64,000 nt of DNA from Bacteroidia bacterium (GCA_016787895.1 JAEUTN010000012.1:62001-126000); one strand, 5' to 3'; shown: positions 1-9,134, counted from the first letter of the stretch. Numbers and translations: made by a program. The notes: generated from the letters alone by a model not told the origin.

Positions 1-1427
1 GCACCTACTGAACCAGCGGTTGACAATTCTCCTTTTTTCATCTCGGAAGGAGCAAACTTTCCGGCAATTTTTAATTCAGGTTTAGGTAAGGGCTTTACTT
101 TAAATTTAAAAGGAGCACCCTGAGGACGAACACCTTCTTTGGTTTTAGCAAGAACGGTAATCAAACACTCTCCTGTACCCGAAAAGGAAAGCTCGTATTT
201 ACCAGGACCTTTTTGAACTGAGCGTACGCCCGAACCGGTTGGTGAAATACTCACATCTGCAGGAGCTATACCTGCAGCAGAGGCTGAAACAGGATTAGGC
301 ACACCGGCATAAAAAACGTTCATAAAATCAGCGGAAACAACACCAGCTGGAGGTGCTACCTTATATTCCTGGCTAAACGGAAAATACTCATACGTTCCAT
401 CAGGCTTTTTAAACTTGATAACCCCTTTATAGGTTTGATCACCTACACCACCGGTATTCACCTTGTATTTACCACGACCTTCAACGATAGGTAACGGCGT
501 TCCTTTGGCTCCGTTTCTGGCCTGCAAAGAGTCGATTCCCATCATTACTTCCATATCGCCCTCACCTAATTTTGAGAAGGCTGCGGAAAGAAAGATGTCC
601 GCTTCATAGGCTTGTCCGGACTGAATATAAGATGAAGGAGCGATAATTCCGGCAATCAAACGATCGGGCTTAATGGATAATTTACCGCTCGCTGCAGAAA
701 ACACCTGTAAAATTTCGGCCTCGGCGTTTTTTACTTCCACCTGCATTTTGCTGAGGTTCGCAATCACGGCAGCCATTGGCAAGTGGTAAATGTTCTCAAT
801 TTCCCATGTCATCTTAATGCCGTCCTCTACTTCACCACTGCTGTGGGGTTTAAGGTCGTTTAGTTTACGTTTTAAGTTTTCGTAATCTGCCGGAAAAAGA
901 CGTTGACCGTCTGTTTTTTGCATCTTCTCAATCATTGCCAACAAATCGTTGGAAAGCTTTTCGAGATTTGCTTTTAACTCAGTTGCGGTTAACGGACCTG
1001 ATATTGGAGTGGTTGGTTCAGAACCCAACAGGGCGTAACCCGGATCGTCATAATTGTCATAGTTTCCTGTGTATTTAAGCTGCATGGTATCCGCTGATGC
1101 CGGATTTTCAGGCTTTTCGGTCGCTATCAACACCTTTTTCTTCACGTCCTCAATGTATTTAATCATCCCGTCGAACATTTTCTGAGCTTCGAGTGATTTC
1201 TCGTAATAAGGACGGGCACCATTATTTCCTTCTAAAGAAAGTTTAAAGGCTTCTGAAATTCGTTTGTTGTTCTCTGAAAGGTTATCCCTCGAGCGCTCCA
1301 TACTCTCATTCACACGGATGTAACCTTTAAGCACCGATTTGGAAATGTTCAGAGCTAAAAGGGCCGTGAGCACGAGGTACATCATGCCTATCATTTTCTG
1401 CCTTGGGGTTTCTTTGCCGCCTCCCAT
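1..1427 (-). CDS. gldM: Gliding motility / T9SS motor protein GldM (C-terminus outside window)
   Basis: GldM pairs with GldL as the inner-membrane, proton-driven motor of the type IX secretion system and spans the periplasm. The reading frame opens with ATG at 1427 (MGGGKETPRQKMIG), has one membrane helix at about residues 14-32 (MMYLVLTALLALNIS), then a long periplasmic region with a helical part (residues 33-230) followed by beta-rich domains. About 475 residues are present and the frame is still open at base 1, so some 40 residues of the usual length of about 515 lie outside. It follows gldL by 55 bases on the same strand, as in the conserved gldK-gldL-gldM-gldN operon; gldN would be expected beyond the left edge. 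Confidence 0.95.
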   Translation of the reverse strand, partial: MGGGKETPRQKMIGMMYLVLTALLALNISKSVLKGYIRVNESMERSRDNLSENNKRISEAFKLSLEGNNGARPYYEKSLEAQKMFDGMIKYIEDVKKKVLIATEKPENPASADTMQLKYTGNYDNYDDPGYALLGSEPTTPISGPLTATELKANLEKLSNDLLAMIEKMQKTDGQRLFPADYENLKRKLNDLKPHSSGEVEDGIKMTWEIENIYHLPMAAVIANLSKMQVEVKNAEAEILQVFSAASGKLSIKPDRLIAGIIAPSSYIQSGQAYEADIFLSAAFSKLGEGDMEVMMGIDSLQARNGAKGTPLPIVEGRGKYKVNTGGVGDQTYKGVIKFKKPDGTYEYFPFSQEYKVAPPAGVVSADFMNVFYAGVPNPVSASAAGIAPADVSISPTGSGVRSVQKGPGKYELSFSGTGECLITVLAKTKEGVRPQGAPFKFKVKPLPKPELKIAGKFAPSEMKKGELSTAGSVG

Positions 1428-1482
1428 ATTTTCTTAGTGTTGTGTGTTAGTTAGTACTACTTGAATGGTTATTGATCAGGCA

Positions 1483-2280
1483 TTATGAACGTACGTTCAT
1501 GGCGCTTAACATGTTGCCATAAACAGTATTCAGGGCAGTAAGGTTATTTGACAAGGAAGCCATTTCCTGACGGTATTTTTTAGTATCATCAATTGAATCG
1601 TTGAGGTTTTTCATCAATTCACCCAAACCGTCATAGAATTTGGTTGTAGCTTCGAGATTGGTACGACTGCTTTGTAACTGCAATTCATAGGTAGCATTCA
1701 ATGCAGATAAGTTCTTTGATACCATGTTCATGGATTCACCAATGGATACACCGGCATCATTGGCCTGAGCCAAAGAAGAAATGGATTCTGCAGCCTTGCT
1801 GTAGGTATCAGATAAATGCGCCACATTGCTGGACGCTTTTTTCACGCTGTCAACGTATTCGTTGGTGGCGGCCGTAGCGTTGCTGATATCGGCGATTTTA
1901 TTGGCACTTTCACCCAGATTACGCATGCCGCTGCTTAAACTTTCGATTAATTCAGGACCAATTTTTGCGTCGGCCAACAGATTATCCAATTGAGCCGTAA
2001 TAGGCAAATTGCTGTCGGTGTCGTGCTCACGAATCTCTTCGTGACCCATACCGGCTAATTCAGGATAAGCCAGGGTCCAATCCACATCTTCATGCGGAAT
2101 ATCAAGACCAAAGAGCACAAACAAAAGTGCTTCAGTTCCAAGTCCAGCAATTAGAGCAACAGATGCCCCGGGCCAGTGCATAATTTTAAAAAGGGCACCA
2201 ATAATTACAATTGAGGCACCAAAACACGAGGCCAGGTGTAAATACCTTTTAAAACCCGTTACTTTTCCTAATTTGCTCAT
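1483..2280 (-). CDS. gldL: Gliding motility / T9SS motor protein GldL
   Basis: Inner-membrane partner of GldM in the T9SS/gliding motor. The 265-residue protein has two N-terminal membrane helices joined by the family motif FKIMHWPGA (residues 31-39). A glutamate in the second helix (E50, in GLGTEALLF) fits the position of the essential motor glutamate known in GldL. The rest is a cytoplasmic helical region rich in Ser, Ala and Asn (residues about 95-265), longer than in GldL proteins of roughly 215 residues. It lies between gldK (56 bases upstream) and gldM (55 bases downstream) and is probably cotranscribed with both. Confidence 0.95.
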   Translation of the reverse strand: MSKLGKVTGFKRYLHLASCFGASIVIIGALFKIMHWPGASVALIAGLGTEALLFVLFGLDIPHEDVDWTLAYPELAGMGHEEIREHDTDSNLPITAQLDNLLADAKIGPELIESLSSGMRNLGESANKIADISNATAATNEYVDSVKKASSNVAHLSDTYSKAAESISSLAQANDAGVSIGESMNMVSKNLSALNATYELQLQSSRTNLEATTKFYDGLGELMKNLNDSIDDTKKYRQEMASLSNNLTALNTVYGNMLSAMNVRS

Positions 2281-2336
2281 AGTGTGTTCTTCGTTTGTTT
2301 GGTTAGTTAGTTGGTTGTTATGTTTTGTTCTTAGTT

Positions 2337-3869
2337 TTAGAAGTTATCGTATTTGGATCTTCCGAGATAGGTCATGACGTTACGGAAACCCAAATAACAC
2401 TTGGCTGTATCCTGGTATTCGTAAGTTCTTGCACTTGTTTGAAGGTACATACCTACGTCTTTCCAGCTTCCGCCGCGAATCACTTTGCGTTTTAGTACAT
2501 TCGCGTCTTTATCCTGGGCTTCGTACAAATAATCAGGATTTAAATCGTGTTGAAAATCATAAGCTGATTCATCGAAAGCGTTGCTGGTCCACTCTGAAAC
2601 GTTACCGGCCATACAATACAAACCGTAATCGTTAGGATTGTAGGAATAAGCGTATAAGGTGTGGAAACCACCATCATCAATATAAGAACCTCTCATTGGT
2701 TTAAAATTACCAAGGAAACAGCCTTTTGAGTTACGAATGTAAGGACCTCCCCAGGGATATGGTGATTTTTGAAGACCACCACGGGCAGCGTATTCCCACT
2801 CACTTTCAGTTGGCAAACGGAAATCGTTTACAATGGACTGACCTGTACCAATCAGGAAATTGTTCAACAAATGGGATCTCCAGATACTGAAAGCTCTGGC
2901 TTGTTTCCAGGTGATTCCAACCACCGGATAATCGTCAAAAGACGGGTGCCAGAAGTACATGTTAGTAAGCGGCTCATTGAAGGAATAGGTAAAATCATGC
3001 ACCCAGGCCAGGGTATCGGGGTACACATTAATAATGTCTTTTATAATAAATACGGAGCGGTTCTCACCTTTGCGTTCGCGTGGAGTGTACAAGCCCTGCC
3101 CAACCGACATTTGATCTTTCACGTTATACGTACCAAGCGCTTTTGCGTCGACAACAGCAGCTCCATTCACAGCACCAACCGGACCTGATGGTGAGCCTGC
3201 AGCACCATTCTGACCATCGTTTAAAGTAACACCATTCACAAAATCGGTCTTTTTTAGTTGATCAGGCGATTTATTAGGAACGAAACGGTTGGATTTTGAT
3301 GCCGCAAGACGGATGTCGATTCTGTAATATTCATAATTCAACTTACGGGTATCGATCTCTTTTCTATTATAAAAACGCTCATTTTCAGGCAAATACATCG
3401 GGTTTAATATACCGCGAATGTCCTCATCCGGGCTATCCCAGTCAATGGTTGGTTCCCAATTAACATAAGGTTCCTGAAGGTTATTATCACCGGTGTAAAC
3501 CGGCCACATGGAAAGAAAATCCTCCTGAGTGATGCCGTAATCTTCTTCCTGTCCGCCTGCAATAAGTAAACGCCTGGCTATGGAATCCTTCACCCAGTAA
3601 ACAAACTGTCTGTATTCGTTATTGGTGATTTCTGAATCATCTATATAAAAGGCCTGAACAGAAACCATTTTTGATTTAGTGGTGTGCGCCATTGTAGCTT
3701 CCTCGTCATCAGGTCCCATGTGATAGCTGCCCATGGGAATGAACAAGGTTCCAAAAGGATCAGGTTGATACCATTTTTCACGGCCCAATACACCCACCAA
3801 CTCGCCCGTTCGTTGGTTACAACCGGCGACTACAGCGATAAAAGAGGCCAAAATCAATAGTTTTTTCAT
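2337..3869 (-). CDS. gldK: Gliding motility / T9SS lipoprotein GldK
   Basis: GldK is the outer-membrane-attached lipoprotein that forms the T9SS ring with GldN. The signal peptide ends in a lipobox (VAGC, Cys17). The rest resembles the formylglycine-generating-enzyme fold without implying that enzyme activity: IPMGSYHMG near residue 44, RLPTESEWEYAARGG at 351-365, and GGSWKD and LGFRNV near the end. At 510 residues it is longer than GldK of about 465; part of the excess is a Gly/Ala/Pro-rich insert at about residues 211-247. It is first in the gldK-gldL-gldM operon, with a good -7 promoter element 43 bases upstream of the start. Confidence 0.95.
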   Translation of the reverse strand: MKKLLILASFIAVVAGCNQRTGELVGVLGREKWYQPDPFGTLFIPMGSYHMGPDDEEATMAHTTKSKMVSVQAFYIDDSEITNNEYRQFVYWVKDSIARRLLIAGGQEEDYGITQEDFLSMWPVYTGDNNLQEPYVNWEPTIDWDSPDEDIRGILNPMYLPENERFYNRKEIDTRKLNYEYYRIDIRLAASKSNRFVPNKSPDQLKKTDFVNGVTLNDGQNGAAGSPSGPVGAVNGAAVVDAKALGTYNVKDQMSVGQGLYTPRERKGENRSVFIIKDIINVYPDTLAWVHDFTYSFNEPLTNMYFWHPSFDDYPVVGITWKQARAFSIWRSHLLNNFLIGTGQSIVNDFRLPTESEWEYAARGGLQKSPYPWGGPYIRNSKGCFLGNFKPMRGSYIDDGGFHTLYAYSYNPNDYGLYCMAGNVSEWTSNAFDESAYDFQHDLNPDYLYEAQDKDANVLKRKVIRGGSWKDVGMYLQTSARTYEYQDTAKCYLGFRNVMTYLGRSKYDNF

Positions 3870-3911
3870 GTTACTTGTTTAGGTTTATAACCACAACTTT
3901 TATTAAGGTTA

Positions 3912-3919
3912 CAAATGTA
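3912..3919 (-). promoter_or_regulatory. Probable -7 promoter element for gldKLM
   Basis: The minus strand reads TACATTTG, an exact match to the Bacteroidota -7 consensus TAnnTTTG, and would start transcription near 3905, about 36 bases before gldK. I could not find a TTTG -33 box at the expected 17-23 base distance, so only half of the promoter is seen. Confidence 0.5.
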
Positions 3920-3994
3920 TAAAAGTTTTGAACATTAATTAAAGCGGTAAATGGCTTAAACGTAGTTTACTACAATTAGGTTACGAATTAATGA

Positions 3995-4963
3995 TTAATC
4001 TAAATAGCGCTCATTTCCGTAAGAAGTCTCCTTCTTGATGGTAGGTGTATAACATACGCCTAAAAGAATTTCATAAGTTGGGCCGAAATAGCTGTTGGTT
4101 TCAGAGGTGTTTAAATCGTATGAGAAGCCGATTTTATAGCCAATGGTGTTGGCATAGCCTGCTTTGCCCTGGAAACCTGCAAGAATAGCAGGAACGTTTG
4201 CGCCTGTGCGGTAGGTACCGCCTACCCAAATCATGTCGCTCCAAAGGTAGGTTAAGTTAATATCCACATTGGTAGCGCTGATATCCGAACGCATCATGAA
4301 CTGCGGGGTTAATTTGCTCCAGGGATTAAGTTTGAAGGTATAACCACCCATGAGGTAATAATGACGGCTGAGTTTGTATTCCAGATCTCCTTCTTTAATA
4401 CTTTGTGCCGGAAGATGGGTGCTGGATAAGCCTATGTATAACTCACCTGGAATTTGGTAAAAGGCACCAAAACCGAGGTCAAAAGTAGCTTTGTTTAAAT
4501 CAGGATTATCAAAGTTAGGTCCGCTGCCCGGAATGCTTGGGTCGTTTTTCAAAGGCTCAGGAACAATCCAATCCGAGGTGATGCTCTTTTGAATCATACC
4601 AACATCCAAACCTAAACCCAGTTTACCAGCCCCGATTTTCAGATGATAAGAACCCGCCGCGCGAAGGTAAGTGGTGCTCATCGGACCGATTTTATCCGTA
4701 ATTACAGTTAATCCTACGCCGATAGGCAAAGTTTTTAAGGCCATATCAGCTCCCAAAGCAATGGATTGAGGTGCCCCATCGAAGCTGGCCCATTGCTGAC
4801 GGTATTGCAGGTTACCACAAATGCCTCCTGAAGTACCGGCATAACCGGCGTTAAAAAGAAGCTTGTTGTACATAAACTGTGTAAACTGTGGATCCTGTTG
4901 CGCCAGTACGGTTCCTGATGTGGCGGCCATGATCATGGCAATGGTAGTGAGCAGTTTTTTCAT
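3995..4963 (-). CDS. PorP/SprF family T9SS outer-membrane protein
   Basis: A 322-residue outer-membrane beta-barrel of the PorP/SprF family. Members of this family bind T9SS cargo or the PorE/SprE complex at the outer membrane. It has a signal peptide ending near SGTVLAQQ and the family hallmark directly after it (QDPQFTQFMYNKLLFNAGYAG), followed by alternating amphipathic strands and motifs such as LQYRQQW. Size is normal for the family. It precedes gldK by 125 bases on the same strand but has its own promoter, and gldK has another in the gap. The family has many paralogues per genome, so I do not assign porP or sprF itself. Confidence 0.9.
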   Translation of the reverse strand: MKKLLTTIAMIMAATSGTVLAQQDPQFTQFMYNKLLFNAGYAGTSGGICGNLQYRQQWASFDGAPQSIALGADMALKTLPIGVGLTVITDKIGPMSTTYLRAAGSYHLKIGAGKLGLGLDVGMIQKSITSDWIVPEPLKNDPSIPGSGPNFDNPDLNKATFDLGFGAFYQIPGELYIGLSSTHLPAQSIKEGDLEYKLSRHYYLMGGYTFKLNPWSKLTPQFMMRSDISATNVDINLTYLWSDMIWVGGTYRTGANVPAILAGFQGKAGYANTIGYKIGFSYDLNTSETNSYFGPTYEILLGVCYTPTIKKETSYGNERYLD

Positions 4964-5014
4964 ACTTTTTGTATAAAGAATAATAAAAGCACCTTGCTAG
5001 ACGTGCTTGGGGTG

Positions 5015-5045
5015 CTAAATTAGTTAAAGATAATTAAAAAACAAA
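5015..5045 (-). promoter_or_regulatory. Probable promoter of the PorP/SprF gene
   Basis: On the minus strand TTTG (5045-5042) is followed after exactly 19 bases by TAATTTAG (5022-5015), one mismatch from the Bacteroidota consensus TTTG-N19-TAnnTTTG. It predicts a start near 5009 and a leader of about 45 bases before the gene at 4963. Confidence 0.5.
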
Positions 5046-5385
5046 TAATCGTTAAAAGTATTTCCCTACAATGATTTTATACTATTGATAATAAGCACTT
5101 TAATACGCCATTCACCCTGGTTTTTTTAGCTCAAAACAGGGGCTGAATTTCAGGTCAAAAAGTGGTTGTTTTCACGCATTCATTAGGGGGCCGGCTGAAT
5201 GAAAAATCAATAAAACGCCACAAACCTTGTTATTATTGAATTTCACAAACTCCCCCCATCCTGTTTTCCTCCTTTTTCGAATGGTTCAGGTTGAATTTTC
5301 CCGGTCTGGCCGTTTTCTTTTTTACCACTCGAGGGCTTTGGTAATTTTCAAAGACCCGGGGAATGAAAACTTTCGGTAGATTTCG

Positions 5386-5416
5386 TTTGCCTTTCAGGAA
5401 CTTAGTTGTATATTTG
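5386..5416 (+). promoter_or_regulatory. Promoter of rpmE2
   Basis: TTTG at 5386-5389, a spacer of exactly 19 bases, then TATATTTG at 5409-5416. Both boxes match the Bacteroidota sigma-A consensus perfectly. Transcription should begin near 5423, about 20 bases before the rpmE2 start codon. Confidence 0.75.
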
Positions 5417-5443
5417 CAGCCCGATTTATAAAATTACAAGATC

Positions 5444-5695
5444 ATGAAAAAAGATATTCATCCAGAAAACTACAGATTGTGTGTGTTTAAAGACATGAGC
5501 AATGGTTACGCTTTCCTTACCCGCTCTTGCGCTGAAACAAAAGAAACCGCTAAATGGGAAGACGGTAACGAGTACCCGCTTGTAAAACTTGATATCTCCA
5601 TGACTTCACACCCGTTTTATACCGGTAAGCAAGTGTTGGTAGATACTGCAGGCCGTGTTGATAAATTCCGCTCAAGGTATTCCAAGAAAAAATAA
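5444..5695 (+). CDS. rpmE2: 50S ribosomal protein L31 type B
   Basis: Structural protein of the large ribosomal subunit. The 83-residue product begins [21 protein letters not shown] and contains [21 protein letters not shown], the standard L31 C-terminal core. The zinc-binding cysteine pairs of type A are absent (only Cys13 and Cys29 are present), so this is the zinc-independent type B form, and its length fits. It is a single-gene unit: a perfect promoter lies 28 bases upstream and a hairpin terminator starts 20 bases after the stop codon. Confidence 0.97.
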   Translation: MKKDIHPENYRLCVFKDMSNGYAFLTRSCAETKETAKWEDGNEYPLVKLDISMTSHPFYTGKQVLVDTAGRVDKFRSRYSKKK

Positions 5696-5714
5696 CTCTT
5701 TTCTTTTATGAAGG

Positions 5715-5749
5715 AACCCGTTCTGATAGCAAATCTGAACGGGTTTTTT
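5715..5749 (+). terminator. Rho-independent terminator of rpmE2
   Basis: A perfect 9-base-pair stem, AACCCGTTC (5715-5723) with GAACGGGTT (5737-5745), a 13-base loop that can form three further pairs, and a run of Ts to 5749. It overlaps the stop codon of the convergent gene at 5748. Confidence 0.85.
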
Positions 5750-6164
5750 ATTGCCCTGAGCTGACCATTACCTGATCTTTTTGCTGAAGCAACCAGGTTA
5801 AAGCAAGGCTTTCATCTGTGAATAAACGGGTTTTGACTTTTGGTTTGGTGACCTGTATAAAAAAATTGGCCACTAATCGTAAGGCCAGGGATTTTACAAG
5901 GAAGGCATCAGCAATGCGGTTTTTTTGAATGTAATCAGAAGCCGCATATACTTCCCGGGCTTCGGTGGTTGACATCACACTGGATCCAAAATCCACTACA
6001 CAATAATGACGCTTCTCTCCCATCACTTCTTTTGCATAAGCAATCATGTCCTGAATCTCTTTCACATCCACTTCAATCTCCTGCTTCACCTTAAAAAAAA
6101 GCACATTCTTTTCCTCGTCGTAACTGAGTTCTGCTAAAGGATATGAAAACGATTTGATGGGCAT
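5748..6164 (-). CDS. Hypothetical protein, possible STAS/SpoIIAA-like fold
   Basis: A soluble 138-residue protein with no signal peptide or membrane helix. The alternating strand-helix layout (an early ELSYDEEKNVLFFKV hairpin, a VDVKEIQDMIAYAKEVMG helix, the strand HYCVVDFGSS, then a long helix) resembles small SpoIIAA/STAS-like domains found in Bacteroidota. I base this on pattern only, and I see no catalytic motif. It is followed upstream on the same strand by the TerB/DnaJ gene, 49 bases away, so the two may be cotranscribed. Confidence 0.6.
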   Translation of the reverse strand: MPIKSFSYPLAELSYDEEKNVLFFKVKQEIEVDVKEIQDMIAYAKEVMGEKRHYCVVDFGSSVMSTTEAREVYAASDYIQKNRIADAFLVKSLALRLVANFFIQVTKPKVKTRLFTDESLALTWLLQQKDQVMVSSGQ

Positions 6165-6213
6165 TAATACAGGCGGTATTGAAATAGGTTCATTAAAGAT
6201 AATACAAAGGGTA

Positions 6214-6966
6214 TTAATTTATGCCTCTTTGTTTTTTTATGTTCTCGTAGGCCTCCTGAATTTTCTGAAATTTTTCCTTGGCCCCTTTCTGGTATTCTTC
6301 TCCCATGTGGGCAACCTTATCGGGATGGTACCTCACCGCCATTTGACGGTAGGCCTTTTTAATCTCTTCCTCACTTGATCCCGGCTCAATTTCAAGCACT
6401 TTGTAATCCGAATCCACATCCCTGAAGAACATGTTCTTTACACTTTCGAAATCCCGTTCCGGAATTTCAAGTAAGTCCGCAATGGTTTTGATGACCCTGA
6501 TTTCAGAGGCCTCTACCTTTCCATCCGCCCCGGCTAATCCGAACAGATAATATAACAATTGAATACGAACCTCCACTTGTGTTCGCAATCGAATATCGCT
6601 GCAAATCTGAGCCAAAGGAATTTCGGCCCCATCCAGAAAATGTTTTAATACCTGCAGGTGTTCGCGTCCGAAACGCGGACCAAATTGCTGGGAGAAAAAA
6701 TTCTTCACAAAATCGAGTTCCACCTTCAGCACTTTGCCATCGGCCTTCATTACAGCGGCTGAAAGCACCATCAGCATGGTCGCAAAATCGCGATGAGGTC
6801 CGGTGGCGTGGCGGCGGTAATACTCAAATTCGTCGGTGGCAGAGGACTTGCCTGATCCTGCCGATAAATAATTGTCGATAGCGGAACCGACTATAAACCC
6901 AAGTACAGAACCAAAAAAACCTCTGAAAAGAAAGTAGCCGAGTACGGCCCCTACAAATTTGAACAA
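6214..6966 (-). CDS. TerB-domain DnaJ-like co-chaperone (DjlA-like)
   Basis: This 250-residue protein has the DjlA plan. It starts with a Gly-rich membrane segment (residues 1-32, FVGAVLGYFLFRGFFGS), continues with a TerB-type helical domain (about 45-180, with MKADGKV and GADGKVEASE acidic loops) and ends in a J domain (about 187-250) with the HPD motif at 214-216 that activates Hsp70/DnaK ATPase. It should therefore be a membrane-anchored DnaK co-chaperone. The family assignment is firm, while the physiological target is unknown. Confidence 0.88.
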   Translation of the reverse strand: MFKFVGAVLGYFLFRGFFGSVLGFIVGSAIDNYLSAGSGKSSATDEFEYYRRHATGPHRDFATMLMVLSAAVMKADGKVLKVELDFVKNFFSQQFGPRFGREHLQVLKHFLDGAEIPLAQICSDIRLRTQVEVRIQLLYYLFGLAGADGKVEASEIRVIKTIADLLEIPERDFESVKNMFFRDVDSDYKVLEIEPGSSEEEIKKAYRQMAVRYHPDKVAHMGEEYQKGAKEKFQKIQEAYENIKKQRGIN

Positions 6967-7070
6967 TTGAACTTATTTAAAAATACCCGGCAAAGATACA
7001 GTTTACTTGCTTCCTTCAAAGGCATTGCCCGTTAAAGAGAATTGAAAATTCTGAATCAAACTGTTCTTCT

Positions 7071-7403
7071 TTAAATGCCCAGGGCCTGTTTTAACTTGTG
7101 CATGGCATCCGCCAGATTTTTCTTTTGTTTTTCCAACTCTTCCCTGGTTTCGGCCTTTCCCAAAGCCAGTTGTACTTCCAGGTGCTGCAATTTGGCCTGA
7201 AACTCTTCCATTTTTTCCTTGCTTTTTCCGGCAAAAGCATTGGCATCCGCTTTTACCTTGTTGACGTGCGCCAGGGTGTCTTTTTTCACCTCTTCAAATC
7301 GTTGGCTTAAATCAGCCTTACCCAGGGAAGCCTGCAGCTGCAGTTCTTCCAGTTTGTCGGCCGACTTTCTTAGAAAATCGGCGAATCTATTTTCTGTTCC
7401 CAT
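7071..7403 (-). CDS. Small coiled-coil protein, unknown function
   Basis: About 110 residues, almost wholly helical and charged, with repeated Lys/Glu/Ala/Leu heptads; no membrane helix. A rough internal duplication is visible: LEELQLQASLGKADLSQRFEE and LEVQLALGKAETREELEK. I prefer the ATG at 7403 (MGTENRFADFLRK) because it follows an A-rich stretch typical of Bacteroidota translation starts; the frame could also begin at 7451. No function can be assigned. The divergent gene at 7503 is a small membrane protein. Confidence 0.65.
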   Translation of the reverse strand: MGTENRFADFLRKSADKLEELQLQASLGKADLSQRFEEVKKDTLAHVNKVKADANAFAGKSKEKMEEFQAKLQHLEVQLALGKAETREELEKQKKNLADAMHKLKQALGI

Positions 7404-7502
7404 TTTTTTTTGAGCTAAGTTAGCCTTGCTGTTGCAATCCTGTAATGACAAAAATCAGTTTCATACGCGATAGCAATCACTATATTCGTTCTAATTGAAG
7501 GC

Positions 7503-7844
7503 ATGCATTTGAAAGACGAACACGCGGATGAGCTATATCTCCTCGCCAAACAAATGGTGGAGCGCAATCCTGACTTTGCCTACATCAGGGAGAGCCTTTT
7601 TGAGAAATGTAAAAACCGTGAGCTGGCCAACGAAATTGTTGATCAGGTGCGTATGGTGTATTATGGAAAAAAGAGGAAAAGCGGCCTCGTGAAATTAGGT
7701 TTGGGTTGTGTTTTACTGGTGGTTGGTTTTGTACTTACGGTTTTGAACTTTTATTCCAATGAATCTTTCACCCTTGTTATGTATGGTTTTACCACTTTTG
7801 GACTGCTTTTGCTTTTCTGGGGGCTTTATGATCTATTTGGCTGA
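7503..7844 (+). CDS. Small membrane protein, unknown function
   Basis: 113 residues: a charged helical cytoplasmic N-terminus (residues 1-60, including LYLLAKQMVERNPDFAYIRE) followed by two membrane helices (about 62-82 and 90-112) with a short loop. No family recognised. It stands alone between a divergent coiled-coil gene and the homogentisate dioxygenase gene, 103 bases downstream on the same strand. Confidence 0.65.
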   Translation: MHLKDEHADELYLLAKQMVERNPDFAYIRESLFEKCKNRELANEIVDQVRMVYYGKKRKSGLVKLGLGCVLLVVGFVLTVLNFYSNESFTLVMYGFTTFGLLLLFWGLYDLFG

Positions 7845-7947
7845 AACTAAAACCAATGCCTGAGAGCTGATTCTTGTCAGTTGTAAAACCATTTTTCGTC
7901 ATTCTTTCATGGACTTTTTATGGGCTAATTTGTAAAAAAATTAAGCC

Positions 7948-9123
7948 ATGCCTGTATATCAACGACAAGGAACTGTACCGGAGAAACGCCACGTGGTGTT
8001 CCGGAAAAAAAACGGAGAACTTTACCATGAGGAATTGTTTGGAACGGAAGGTTTTTCCAGCACTTCTTCCCTGCTCTATCACCTCAACCCGCCCACCATG
8101 GTTAAAAAGATTGGTGAAGCCTATTCCCTCCGCCCTGAAGCAGCCATTGAGGACAATCTCAGAGCCCTTAGTTTTATGGGCTACGATGTAGAACCCCATG
8201 ATGATTATATCAAAAGCCGGAAGGTGTTTTTCTTTAACGATGACATGCAAATTGGTGTAGCCTGCCCAAGCAAAAGCATGGAAGACTATTTTTTTAAAAA
8301 CGCCGACTCCGATGAAATGCTGTTCATACACAAAGGCAGTGGACGCTGTAAAACCATGTATGGCACCATTGACTTTGAATACGGCGATTATGTGATAGTA
8401 CCCAGGGGAACAGTATACCAGCTTGAATTTGACACCCACGAAAATAAAATCCTGTTTGTGGAATCGCACAGTCCTATTCAAACCCCTAAACGCTATCGTA
8501 ACGAATACGGCCAGTTGCTGGAGCATTCCCCTTTTTGTGAAAGGGATTTTAAACTGCCCCATAGTTTTGAAACCCACGATACCAGCGGGGATTTTAAAAT
8601 CATGATTAAAAAACGCGGTTTGCTCTATCCGTATGTATACGAAACCCATCCTTTTGATTTGATAGGCTGGGACGGTTACAATTATCCTTACGCTTTTTCC
8701 ATTTTTAACTTTGAACCTATTACTGGACGTATACACATGCCTCCTCCCATCCATCAGCAATTTGAGGGCAGGAATTTTGTGATTTGTTCCTTTGTTCCCC
8801 GCATGTACGACTACCATCCTGAGGCCATTCCCGCCCCTTACCATCACAGTAATATTGACGCGGATGAAATTTTATATTATGTGGATGGAGATTTTATGAG
8901 CCGCAACAACATACAGAAAGGGCAGTTTACGCTGCATCCCGCAGGCGTTCCTCACGGTCCGCACCCTGGAGCCATTGAGCGCAGCATTGGGAAAAAAGAA
9001 ACCAAAGAACTGGCAGTGATGATTGATCCCTTTAATCCCTTAAAGATAACCAAAGAAGCCCTGAAATACGAAGTGAAGGATTATTACAAATCCTGGATGA
9101 CCAAAGAACAATTAACCCATTAA
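7948..9123 (+). CDS. hmgA: Homogentisate 1,2-dioxygenase
   Basis: This Fe(II) enzyme opens the ring of homogentisate to maleylacetoacetate, the central step of tyrosine and phenylalanine catabolism. The 391-residue protein has the cupin core and family motifs: HMPPPIHQQFEG, then PYHHSNIDADEILYYVDGDF with a His and Glu that can bind iron, and PAGVPHGPHPG near the C-terminus with another candidate His ligand. Bacteroidota members are shorter than the roughly 440-residue forms elsewhere. The 4-hydroxyphenylpyruvate dioxygenase gene, which makes its substrate, starts 11 bases later, so the two form an operon. Confidence 0.93.
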   Translation: MPVYQRQGTVPEKRHVVFRKKNGELYHEELFGTEGFSSTSSLLYHLNPPTMVKKIGEAYSLRPEAAIEDNLRALSFMGYDVEPHDDYIKSRKVFFFNDDMQIGVACPSKSMEDYFFKNADSDEMLFIHKGSGRCKTMYGTIDFEYGDYVIVPRGTVYQLEFDTHENKILFVESHSPIQTPKRYRNEYGQLLEHSPFCERDFKLPHSFETHDTSGDFKIMIKKRGLLYPYVYETHPFDLIGWDGYNYPYAFSIFNFEPITGRIHMPPPIHQQFEGRNFVICSFVPRMYDYHPEAIPAPYHHSNIDADEILYYVDGDFMSRNNIQKGQFTLHPAGVPHGPHPGAIERSIGKKETKELAVMIDPFNPLKITKEALKYEVKDYYKSWMTKEQLTH

Positions 9124-9134
9124 ACCCAAACACC

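Larger units (their letters stand above)
4964..5443. other. 480-base intergenic region between porP/sprF and rpmE2
   Basis: A divergent intergenic region with promoters at both ends (5015-5045 minus, 5386-5416 plus). The centre, about 5050-5380, shows no convincing reading frame. It contains a short inverted repeat (CATTCA ... TGAATG near 5175-5205) and pyrimidine-rich runs, and I can assign no further function. Confidence 0.5.

Noticed and set aside
4988..5016. AGCACC/GGTGCT hairpin before the PorP/SprF gene
   Set aside because: Its right arm overlaps the predicted -7 element, so it would not be wholly in the transcript and cannot work as a leader attenuator.
6214..6966. TerB domain as a sign of a tellurite-resistance or phage-defence island
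   Set aside because: The J domain with HPD and the membrane-anchor layout match DjlA co-chaperones, and no ter genes are nearby.
7918..8847. A 309-codon open frame on the minus strand over hmgA
   Set aside because: It lies antisense to a full homogentisate dioxygenase with all family motifs, and its translation has no recognisable domain; it is a shadow frame.
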